Assembly: GCF_000478585.1 (NCBI RefSeq) | Contig: NZ_ARWI01000001.1 | Coordinates: forward strand, 1,178,001 to 1,242,000 | DNA length: 64,000 nt | Source: Thiomicrorhabdus sp. Kp2 | Lineage (GTDB): Bacteria; Pseudomonadota; Gammaproteobacteria; Thiomicrospirales; Thiomicrospiraceae | Reading direction: 5' to 3' | Shown here: in pieces, positions 8,465 through 15,393 of the stretch | How positions within the stretch are numbered: position 1 is the stretch's first letter | How the letters are laid out: each line of letters opens with the position of its first letter | Position numbers and translations under genes: made by a program | Notes under the pieces: model-generated | What the model saw: the letters and a program-made list of their open reading frames with translations, nothing else | Database searches by the model: none | Told to the model about the DNA's origin: nothing

Positions 8465-9757
8465 ATGAACAGCACTTCAGCAATGGATGTAAATGTAGAG
8501 AATAAAAACACGCGTAAACTTTTGGGTTCTGCGGTTAACAACACTTCCATATTTAGTCGCAAAGGCTTTCTTGATAGACTGTTTACCGCTTGGTTTGATC
8601 GTTTGGTCTATCCGCAAATCTGGGAAGATCCAGAAGTGGATATACAGGCTTTACAGTTGAACCATAATTCACGAATTTTTACGATCTCTTCGGGTGGTTG
8701 TAATGTACTTAATTATTTAACAGAACAACCTGAAGTGATTGAGGTCGTTGATTTAAATGAAGCGCACATCGCTTTAATTAAGCTGAAATTGATCGCTATT
8801 CAACACCTGCCTAGCTATGAAGCCTTTTTTGATTTTTTTGGCCGCGCCGATTTACCTAAAAACATAGACCGATACGAAGCTTACATTAAACCAAATTTAG
8901 ATTCTGAAACCCTAAAATACTGGGAGTCTAGAGAAAGACCTTGGAAACAGAAGCGTATTGAATATTTTACCAATGGTTTTTATAAACATGGTTTACTTGG
9001 GCATTTTATTGGTTTAATACATTGGACCAGCAAACGTTTAGGGCATGATATTTCACAAGTCATGCAAGCCCGTACAATGCAAGAACAGCAAGTGCTGTTT
9101 GACCAACATGTTGCTCCTGTATTCGACACAAAACTGCTGAAATTTTTATGCAACCGCTCAATGGTAATGTATAGCCTGGGGATTCCGCCTGCGCAATTTG
9201 AAGAGATGAACCGCGACTCTAAACAAGCCAAAATTGGTATGCATTTACTGCTTAAAGAGCGCGCTCGTCAACTGGCTTGTGACTTCCCGCTAGATCAGAA
9301 CTACTTTGCATGGCAAGCATTTAACCGTGGATATGACATTAAACATCGTAAAGCGGTGCCACGTTATTTAAAAAGCGACCAGTTTGAGGCTTTGCAAAAT
9401 CACGTTAATCAGGTGAATGTCACTCACATTTCCATGACTGAACGCCTTAAAGACCTGCCAGATAACAGCTTAAATGCTTACCTGTTTTTAGACGCTCAAG
9501 ATTGGATGGATGAAACACAACTGACTGAATTATGGCAAGAGGTGAACCGTACCGCTATGCCAAATGCCCGCGTGGTATTTAGAACCGCTGGCGATACTTC
9601 TCCTTTAGAAGAGAAACTGCCGCATTCGATTCTTCAGCACTGGCATACTAACCAAGAAGACAATCAAAACTATACTAAACAAGATCGCTCGGGCATCTAT
9701 GGTGGAGTACATCTCTATATTCATTCCAGCACCACAGAAGGCCAGAAGATACTTTAA
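8465..9757 (+). CDS. btaA: BtaA-like DUF3419 protein (S-adenosylmethionine:diacylglycerol 3-amino-3-carboxypropyltransferase)
   Basis: 430 residues of the DUF3419/BtaA family. Family hallmarks are visible: YPQIWEDPEVD (about 51-61), a SAM-binding region IFTISSGGCNVLNYL (about 74-88) and the acidic motif EVVDLNEAHIALI (about 96-108). BtaA moves the 3-amino-3-carboxypropyl group of SAM to diacylglycerol, giving diacylglyceryl-homoserine, the first step of betaine-lipid synthesis. No N-terminal membrane helix is seen; the enzyme should act at the inner-membrane face. The stop codon overlaps the ATG of the next gene (TAATG), so the two are translationally coupled. The usual BtaB N-methyltransferase is absent from the vicinity. 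A Pho-type promoter lies upstream. Family assignment is strong; the exact lipid product is inferred. Confidence 0.8.
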   Translation: MNSTSAMDVNVENKNTRKLLGSAVNNTSIFSRKGFLDRLFTAWFDRLVYPQIWEDPEVDIQALQLNHNSRIFTISSGGCNVLNYLTEQPEVIEVVDLNEAHIALIKLKLIAIQHLPSYEAFFDFFGRADLPKNIDRYEAYIKPNLDSETLKYWESRERPWKQKRIEYFTNGFYKHGLLGHFIGLIHWTSKRLGHDISQVMQARTMQEQQVLFDQHVAPVFDTKLLKFLCNRSMVMYSLGIPPAQFEEMNRDSKQAKIGMHLLLKERARQLACDFPLDQNYFAWQAFNRGYDIKHRKAVPRYLKSDQFEALQNHVNQVNVTHISMTERLKDLPDNSLNAYLFLDAQDWMDETQLTELWQEVNRTAMPNARVVFRTAGDTSPLEEKLPHSILQHWHTNQEDNQNYTKQDRSGIYGGVHLYIHSSTTEGQKIL

Positions 9758-10848
9758 TGGATATACTGAATCGTTCAATACTCTATGTGAATACCGTAAA
9801 ACAACTTGGTGTCAGCCAAGCCATTTGCAACGTCCAAACCAAACTCGACTTGCTGGTGGTTGATGGAGAACCTGTTCCAACAACACTTAATGACGAAGAA
9901 TTTACCAATAGTTATGTGTGCTCTCCGTATACCGCTTACATCTCCTATGCTGAAGATGAACTTGAGCTGATTCAATCCAAAAGTCAGCGAAACCTGTTTT
10001 TAGGCGCTATTCGCATTGCCGATAAGCTGTTAAAACTGGCCAAAATCAACCAAACACTCTCCATTAACAACTGGTTAGTTTCGACCAACTTACCTCCTAA
10101 ATGGTCTAAAGAAACCGTTCCTAAACTCACCCATAAACTGATTCACCGTTATCCTGTACACAGCTTTAATATTCGCTCTTTAAACTGGCACAATAATGCT
10201 GAGCTCATGCAATCCTTGCAAGACAATGGTTGGCTATTGATTCCAGCAAGACAGGTTTATCTGTTTGATAATCAAGATAGACAGTGGTGGCACAGAAGCC
10301 ACACCAAAAGAGATCAAAATCTATTGCGCAAAACTCAGCTCAAACTCATGGAGCCACATGAACATCAAGAAGCTGATTTTGAGGATATTGTGCACTGCTT
10401 TAATAAACTTTTTATTGAAAAGCACTCGCATTTTAACCCTCAATTTAGCGCAGCGTATTTGTACCAGATGCATAATATCGGTTTAATTCAGTTTTACAGC
10501 TTTAGAAACCCTGAAGACAATAAAATCATAGCCTCCATTGGCTTGTTTACACAGCAAGAGATCATAACCACCCCCATGGTAGGTTACGATACTGAGCAAC
10601 CAAAAGAGCTGGGATTGTATCGTTTGCTGATGGCGGTTTTATTAAAAGAGACGTATGAATCGGGTCAGATGATGAATTTAAGCTCGGGTGCGGGTAGTTT
10701 TAAACGAGCGCGTGGCGGCCTACCTACCATTGAATACACAGCGTTTTATACCAAACACCTTTCATGTTCTCGCACCCTAATTATGCAAGGCTTTGCCAAA
10801 TTATTAAACAAGTTTGCTCCTAAGGTACTTGAAGACAATCAAATTTAA
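9757..10848 (+). CDS. GNAT-like protein coupled to the btaA-like gene
   Basis: 363 residues, not recognised with confidence. The second half (about 175-335) reads like a GNAT/FemAB-type acyl-CoA N-acyltransferase fold. It has a strand-rich segment IIASIGLFTQQEIITTP, then GYDTEQPKELGLYRLLMAVLLKE, matching the position of the acetyl-CoA loop and its helix, then a late strand with MMNLSSGAGSFKRARGG. The N-terminal 170 residues have no recognised domain. The start overlaps the btaA-like stop by one base, which strongly suggests a shared pathway. One reading is that it modifies the free amine of the homoserine head group in place of BtaB methylation. That is inference; a protein-targeting or unrelated acyltransferase role is also possible. 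Confidence 0.5.
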   Translation: MDILNRSILYVNTVKQLGVSQAICNVQTKLDLLVVDGEPVPTTLNDEEFTNSYVCSPYTAYISYAEDELELIQSKSQRNLFLGAIRIADKLLKLAKINQTLSINNWLVSTNLPPKWSKETVPKLTHKLIHRYPVHSFNIRSLNWHNNAELMQSLQDNGWLLIPARQVYLFDNQDRQWWHRSHTKRDQNLLRKTQLKLMEPHEHQEADFEDIVHCFNKLFIEKHSHFNPQFSAAYLYQMHNIGLIQFYSFRNPEDNKIIASIGLFTQQEIITTPMVGYDTEQPKELGLYRLLMAVLLKETYESGQMMNLSSGAGSFKRARGGLPTIEYTAFYTKHLSCSRTLIMQGFAKLLNKFAPKVLEDNQI

Positions 10849-10865
10849 ACCCATAAACCATACTT

Positions 10866-10877
10866 ACCAGGCCTGGT
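10866..10877. repeat. ACCAGGCCTGGT palindrome, full copy
   Basis: Intergenic copy 17 bp after the stop of the GNAT-like gene, extended to the 14-bp palindrome TACCAGGCCTGGTA. Confidence 0.9.
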
Positions 10878-10902
10878 AGATTTGTGGTTAGGAATGTGAA
10901 TG

Positions 10903-10930
10903 AGGGACGGTACCTTTGGGTACCGTCCCT
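10903..10930. terminator. 12-bp perfect hairpin between convergent genes
   Basis: AGGGACGGTACC (10903-10914) and GGTACCGTCCCT (10919-10930) form a perfect GC-rich 12-bp stem with loop TTTG. It lies between the GNAT-like gene and the convergent phosphoesterase gene. It lacks a T-run on either side, so intrinsic termination is uncertain and it could be an mRNA-stabilising hairpin. A second ACCAC...GTGGT hairpin-like stretch follows at 10961-11004. Confidence 0.45.
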
Positions 10931-11011
10931 GCATAATACCCACATAACAAAATGGTTTTAACCACAAAGCAAAAACTCGGCGAAGAGCCGAAGCACAGAG
11001 TGGTCTTTGAC

Positions 11012-11884
11012 TTACTGATTATCGTGATTCACTTCAACCCAACGCAATAACTTGATCTCACCTTCTAAGGTTTCCACAATAGCCGTACAAGACTCAACCC
11101 AATCACCGCAGTTTAAATATTGAATATCGTCAATCATTCTGATTTCTGGGTGATGAATATGCCCACAAATCACCCCGTGAAAACCCTCTTTTTTACAGTC
11201 ATCCACCACCGCCTCTTCGTAAGCTGAAATAAAGGAAACAGCGCCTTTTACCTTTTGCTTAACGTAGGATGACAGCGACCAATAGCCCATACCAAATTTA
11301 CGGCGCAGGTGGTTGAAGTAGCGATTCACAATCACCAATGATTCGTAACCCCAATCACCCATAATCGCTAACCATTTATGGGTTTGTACCACGCTATCGT
11401 ACTTATCGCCATGAATCACCAAAAACCGTTGCCCACGAGCCGATTCAAACACCGCATCATCACACAGAGTAATATTGCCAAAATCCACACCTGAATAACG
11501 ACGTAGAAAATCGTCATGGTTTCCCGTTACGTAAGTCACATCGGTACCACGTTTTGACATGGTTAAAATACGACGGATTACATTGGTATGTGATTGTGGC
11601 CAGTACATACGTTTTTTTAAACGCCAGCCATCAATAATATCGCCAACCAAATAGAGGTTTTTACAATGATTATATTTAAGAAATTCAGCTAAAAATTCAG
11701 CTTTGGCACCCTTACTTCCCAAGTGTGTATCTGAGATAAAAACACTTCTAAACAAGTGTTTTTCATGGTCATTTTCGGCCAAAATAAAATCCGCTTCTGC
11801 GATGGAAGCCATCCAATTTGGAAAACTAATTTCCTCGTTTCCTTGAATGTTTTTTTGATTCAAGTTTTGCGCACTAAATTCCAT
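11012..11884 (-). CDS. plcP: Calcineurin-like phosphoesterase of the PlcP / UDP-2,3-diacylglucosamine diphosphatase type
   Basis: 290 residues with all metal motifs of the calcineurin-like superfamily: SDTHLGS (about 50-56), VGDIIDGW (about 79-86), TGNHDDFL (about 119-126), VIHGDKYD (about 151-158) and GHIHHPE (about 234-240). It resembles LpxH-like diphosphatases, but the context suggests PlcP. That is the phospholipase C-type enzyme that strips head groups from phosphatidylglycerol and phosphatidylethanolamine during phosphate starvation, leaving diacylglycerol for glycosyl or betaine lipid synthesis. It is divergent from an Agt-like glycosyltransferase, with Pho-type repeats between them, and lies near a BtaA-like gene. 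A housekeeping LpxH role cannot be excluded by reading; the extra 40-residue N-terminus and the context favour PlcP. Confidence 0.72.
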   Translation of the reverse strand: MEFSAQNLNQKNIQGNEEISFPNWMASIAEADFILAENDHEKHLFRSVFISDTHLGSKGAKAEFLAEFLKYNHCKNLYLVGDIIDGWRLKKRMYWPQSHTNVIRRILTMSKRGTDVTYVTGNHDDFLRRYSGVDFGNITLCDDAVFESARGQRFLVIHGDKYDSVVQTHKWLAIMGDWGYESLVIVNRYFNHLRRKFGMGYWSLSSYVKQKVKGAVSFISAYEEAVVDDCKKEGFHGVICGHIHHPEIRMIDDIQYLNCGDWVESCTAIVETLEGEIKLLRWVEVNHDNQ

Positions 11885-11919
11885 GTAAACATCTCAAAAA
11901 TAATTAGGGGATTTGAGAC

Positions 11920-11964
11920 AGTCTACAAAGCTTTTTTGACAATAATATGACGCTTGAATGAACT
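11920..11964 (-). promoter_or_regulatory. Candidate PhoB-dependent promoter of the PlcP-like gene
   Basis: Read on the minus strand: AGTTCAT (11964-11958), GCGTCAT (11953-11947) and TTGTCAA (11942-11936) in exact 11-bp period. Ten bases later comes TAGACT (11925-11920) as a candidate -10. GCGTCAT is identical to the central half-site of the btaA-like promoter. The first half-site is weak; the spacing is what makes the case. Confidence 0.6.
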
Positions 11965-11966
11965 AA

Positions 11967-12008
11967 ATATCATTACTTTGTCACTTAGAGTTCATCTACT
12001 TTTAATAC
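11967..12008 (+). promoter_or_regulatory. Candidate PhoB box upstream of the Agt-like glycosyltransferase
   Basis: ATATCAT (11967-11973), TTGTCAC (11978-11984) and AGTTCAT (11989-11995) repeat with 11-bp period on the plus strand, next to the opposite-facing box. A TAATAC at 12003-12008 is a possible -10 but is 7 rather than 10 bp away. This is the weakest of the three candidate Pho promoters. Confidence 0.45.
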
Positions 12009-12029
12009 GTTTCTATTAGATTTGTAACA

Positions 12030-13061
12030 ATGAAAGTAGAAAACCTAAAAAACATTAAGCGACTCACCTTAATTACCGACGCTTGGACACCCCAGGTGAA
12101 TGGGGTTGTGACGACCTTAACAAACCTTATTAAAGAACTTAGAAACCAAGGTGTTAAGGTAGATATTATTCAACCTTCTGAATACAAAAGTTTTCCGTTA
12201 CCGACTTACCCTGAAATTAGATGTGTGTGGCGACCAAAAGGTTTAAATAACCGAATATTAGACTTTAAACCTGATGCTATTCATATTGCTACCGAAGGTT
12301 CTTTGGGCTGGTTTGCCAGACACATTGCTCTTAAAAACAAATTACCATTTACCACGAGTTATCACACTCGTTATCCAGAATACATTCGTGCGCGCATACC
12401 CATTCCTCTAGGCCTTACTTACCGAGTATTACGCTATTTTCACCGCCCAGCACAAAAAACGCTGGTACCAGGCCTGTCTATTTTGCAAGACTTACAGGCA
12501 AAAGCCTTTAACCACTTGACCTTAATGTCACGTGGCGTAGATACAGAGCTTTTTAATCCACAACAGCATCGAGAGCTCGACTATCCAAAACCAGTTATGC
12601 TCTATGTTGGCCGTATTGCCCCTGAAAAGAATATTGAAGCATTTTTGTCATTAGAGATACCAGGTAGCAAACTCATTATTGGCGAAGGCCCAGAACGGGG
12701 AAATTTAACAAAACGCTATCCTCATAGTCATTTTTTAGGGGCTAAATCAGGAAAAACATTAGCCGAATTTTATGCCTCAGCCGATGTCTTTGTTTTTCCT
12801 TCTAAAACCGATACTTTTGGTGTGGTCAATATTGAATCAATTGCATGCGGAACCCCAGTTGCTGCCTATCCTGTAACGGGGCCCAAAGATATTATTACGG
12901 AAGGCTTAAATGGTTCAGTCAATGACGACCTAAAACAAGCCATTAAAACCGCTTTATCCCTACCCAAACAGAATATACACCTCAGCATTCCTCAATTTAA
13001 CTGGCCACATGCCTCCCAACAATTTTTACAAAATCTAAGCCCGATTGATTGGTCTAACTGA
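12030..13061 (+). CDS. GT4-family glycosyltransferase, Agt/SqdX-like
   Basis: 343 residues of the GT-B fold, family GT4. The N-terminus LITDAWTPQVNGVVTTL (about 14-30) is typical of enzymes that glycosylate diacylglycerol or related lipids. The C-terminal nucleotide-sugar site is visible as VGRIAPEKNIEAFL (about 192-205), and the loop ending in DTFGVVNIESIACGTPVAAY (about 265-284) supplies the catalytic EX7E-like glutamates. With a divergent PlcP-like gene it matches the plcP-agt arrangement, in which Agt adds glucose or glucuronic acid to the diacylglycerol made by PlcP. The protein has no membrane helix and should act at the cytoplasmic membrane face. The sugar donor is not predictable here. 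Alternative: a glycosyltransferase of phosphatidylinositol-mannoside type. Confidence 0.75.
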   Translation: MKVENLKNIKRLTLITDAWTPQVNGVVTTLTNLIKELRNQGVKVDIIQPSEYKSFPLPTYPEIRCVWRPKGLNNRILDFKPDAIHIATEGSLGWFARHIALKNKLPFTTSYHTRYPEYIRARIPIPLGLTYRVLRYFHRPAQKTLVPGLSILQDLQAKAFNHLTLMSRGVDTELFNPQQHRELDYPKPVMLYVGRIAPEKNIEAFLSLEIPGSKLIIGEGPERGNLTKRYPHSHFLGAKSGKTLAEFYASADVFVFPSKTDTFGVVNIESIACGTPVAAYPVTGPKDIITEGLNGSVNDDLKQAIKTALSLPKQNIHLSIPQFNWPHASQQFLQNLSPIDWSN

Positions 13062-13183
13062 ACCCATATTAACTGATGGATTTTTTAGTTATCTGACTGT
13101 ATAAACGGTACAATACCCCTCATTATTTTTTTAACATAAAAGCTTTGCCTAAATAAGCTCCCAAACAATAAAGCCCTTTTCTT

Positions 13184-14251
13184 ATGAGTAATGCACAACT
13201 GATTTTGCTAGATAAACGTAAACAACCTCTTAAAGAGTATCTTGTTGCAGTCGCTGCCTCCGACGGCCTAAATATCAAAGGGGTTGAAATTATGGCCTCT
13301 CCAGCAAAAGGGCAAAAATCGTTACTCAATGCCAACATCTTTATTCCACCACTTGAAGACTTTGACTATAACCCAAAAAAATTGGCCGAAGAGTCTTTAA
13401 GCAAACTCACCATTGATGAAGAAATCATCGATATTAACGAGTTCATTCAGCGCTGCTCAGAAGAGGAAGAGGTTCGTAAAGCCTTAACGAAATCGGTAGC
13501 TCGTTTTTCAAAAAAACTGGCTGAATTAATCAAAGAATTTTGTGATTCTGATGTGATTCCACTTATTCAAGAAAGCCGTAATGACGCTCTGTTCAAACTT
13601 AAAAACCACGCTAAAGACCTAAAAGGTAAGAATGTGGTGTGTATTGATATTGAAGCGACCAATATTTCGACGGATCCAGAAGCGGATATTATTCAAGTTT
13701 CAGCTTGTGACATTAACGGCAAAGAGCTGTTTAATCAGTTAATCAACCCAGGTTATGACATTCCAGAAAACGAAAAACACAATATCACAACCGAAATGGT
13801 TCAAGGCCAACCCTCTCTTGGCCAGGCCTGGGACCTGATTCACGACACCCTTTTACAAGCCGATGTGGTATTAGCTTACAGCACCGAGAGCGACTTTATG
13901 TACCTAGAAAAAAGTGCTGAAAAGAAGATGCTCAAATTTGAGCTAGACTACAACACCTGGTTAGATGCCGCTGAGCTGAGTAAAGACCTAATTGGTGCTA
14001 TGCGTTGGCACAGTGAAAACATGTATTGGTTCTTTAAAACACCAAAATTGACTGTGGCCTATGAAGAAGTTTTAGGCAAACCATTCCCTGGCGATGCGCA
14101 CGACGCTTTGGCCGATGCCATAGCGACCGTTGACCTTTTTAAAGCGATGCTAGAGAAAGGTACTCAATCCAAGATTGAAGAAAAGAAGCCTAAGAAAAAG
14201 CAGGAACAAATTACCAACAACCCATTTGCCGCTTTAGGGCAACTCAAGTAA
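13184..14251 (+). CDS. DEDDh 3'-5' exonuclease (DnaQ-like)
   Basis: 355 residues with a C-terminal RNase H-like exonuclease domain. The four acidic residues and the general base are visible: VVCIDIEATN (Exo I, about 152-161), the YSTESDFMYLE segment (Exo II, about 231-241) and HDALADAIAT (Exo III, about 309-318), whose His marks the DEDDh subclass. The N-terminal 145 residues are helical and charged with no recognised domain, and a Lys-rich tail ends the protein. The enzyme should remove nucleotides from 3' ends of DNA or RNA using two metal ions. It is larger than the DnaQ proofreading subunit, so a repair role is more likely. hisI starts 14 bp downstream, suggesting cotranscription. Confidence 0.85.
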   Translation: MSNAQLILLDKRKQPLKEYLVAVAASDGLNIKGVEIMASPAKGQKSLLNANIFIPPLEDFDYNPKKLAEESLSKLTIDEEIIDINEFIQRCSEEEEVRKALTKSVARFSKKLAELIKEFCDSDVIPLIQESRNDALFKLKNHAKDLKGKNVVCIDIEATNISTDPEADIIQVSACDINGKELFNQLINPGYDIPENEKHNITTEMVQGQPSLGQAWDLIHDTLLQADVVLAYSTESDFMYLEKSAEKKMLKFELDYNTWLDAAELSKDLIGAMRWHSENMYWFFKTPKLTVAYEEVLGKPFPGDAHDALADAIATVDLFKAMLEKGTQSKIEEKKPKKKQEQITNNPFAALGQLK

Positions 14252-14264
14252 AGGAACTTTTTCA

Positions 14265-14705
14265 ATGTGCAACACGACTTTTAAGCAATTAGAGAAGGCT
14301 CAACAAGGCGAGCAATTTGATTGGCAAGAGTTAAAGTCTCAAATTAAGTTTGATGCAGACGGCTTAATTCCCGCTATTGCCCAGCAGTTTGACACAAAAG
14401 AAGTGTTAATGATGGCTTGGATGAACAGTCAATCTTTAGAAGAAACACTGCAAACAGGTCGTGTCTGTTATTGGTCGCGTTCACGCCAAAACTACTGGCG
14501 TAAAGGTGAAGAGTCTGGACAAGTTCAACTTTTAAAATCTTTAACTTTTGACTGCGATGGTGATGCCATTCTTTTACAAGTAGACCAAACAGGGCCTGCT
14601 TGCCATACAGGTCGTAAAAGCTGCTTTTACACACAAGTGGAAGCTGGTAAAGTCACTATTACCACAAACCCAATTATTAACCCTGAAGATTTATACAAAA
14701 AATAA
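14265..14705 (+). CDS. hisI: Phosphoribosyl-AMP cyclohydrolase
   Basis: 146 residues. It hydrolyses phosphoribosyl-AMP in the third step of histidine synthesis. Key features: MMAWMNSQSL (about 46-55), the ring-proximal YWSRSRQNYWRKGEESG, and the metal-binding motifs FDCDGDAILL (about 95-104) and GPACHTGRKSCF (about 111-122), in which the Asp and Cys residues bind Zn and Mg. It is monofunctional and lacks the HisE pyrophosphatase domain. Other histidine genes are not in the window, so it is separated from the pathway operon here. The ATG at 14265 has AAGGAA upstream. A full palindrome copy lies 17 bp after its stop. Confidence 0.95.
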   Translation: MCNTTFKQLEKAQQGEQFDWQELKSQIKFDADGLIPAIAQQFDTKEVLMMAWMNSQSLEETLQTGRVCYWSRSRQNYWRKGEESGQVQLLKSLTFDCDGDAILLQVDQTGPACHTGRKSCFYTQVEAGKVTITTNPIINPEDLYKK

Positions 14706-14721
14706 GTTTGCTACAGAAGTT

Positions 14722-14733
14722 ACCAGGCCTGGT
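14722..14733. repeat. ACCAGGCCTGGT palindrome, full copy
   Basis: Intergenic copy between convergent hisI and mobA. It has T on the left and T on the right, so symmetry stops at 12 bp. Confidence 0.9.
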
Positions 14734-14775
14734 TATTCTGTCGCATTCATATTTTATTAACCAGGATAGCTCTAA

Positions 14776-15369
14776 TCAGCTTTGGTTAAAGCTTTCTAGG
14801 GTATTCAGGTTTTTAAAGGCATCTGGGCAGCAGTCTGCAAAATTGGCTTGGGTAAATGGGTTCTCTTTTACCCAGCGATTAACACTTAAATGTCCAATAT
14901 CAATTGCATGACCTAAAGACTCTCTCATTGAACAATGCATTAACAAATACAACGGTTGCAACCTTTGGCCATCAAACACGGCCACAATCGGATTTGGCTG
15001 TTGTTTATAGGCTTGAACTAAACGTTCTACAAAATCGTTGGGAATATTGGGGTTATCGCATGGCACAAACACCGCCCACTCTGTATCAATGTGCTGCCAA
15101 GCAGCATGCATACCAGCTAGCGGACCTAAAAACCCTTGATATTCATCACTGAATAACTTCTCTGAGAAGGCTTTATAACGTAGCAATTCGGCGTTTGCAT
15201 TAACCCATACATTCTTAACCTGGCTCGATAACAGCGATAAAATCGGTTTTAATATCGGCTCACCATGGTAAGGCAATAGCGCTTTCTGTTGATAACCCAC
15301 TCGGCTACCTTGGCCACCCGCAATAATAACCCCCGTAATCTGCTGAGGAGTACTCAAACGATTATTCAT
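14776..15369 (-). CDS. mobA: Molybdenum cofactor guanylyltransferase
   Basis: 197 residues. MobA couples GMP from GTP to Mo-molybdopterin, forming the bis-MGD cofactor of DMSO-reductase-family enzymes. The Rossmann-like N-terminus VIIAGGQGSRVGYQQKALLPYHG (about 14-36) is the nucleotide-binding signature (GGxGxRxG...K). The later VPCDNPNIPNDFV (about 100-112) supplies the Mg-binding Asp. The protein is soluble and complete. It implies that the organism has at least one bis-MGD enzyme outside this window. It is encoded just downstream of a hybrid histidine kinase on the same strand with 24 bp between them, which may be incidental. Confidence 0.92.
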   Translation of the reverse strand: MNNRLSTPQQITGVIIAGGQGSRVGYQQKALLPYHGEPILKPILSLLSSQVKNVWVNANAELLRYKAFSEKLFSDEYQGFLGPLAGMHAAWQHIDTEWAVFVPCDNPNIPNDFVERLVQAYKQQPNPIVAVFDGQRLQPLYLLMHCSMRESLGHAIDIGHLSVNRWVKENPFTQANFADCCPDAFKNLNTLESFNQS

Positions 15370-15393
15370 GCATCACACAAATAGTTACGGGGT

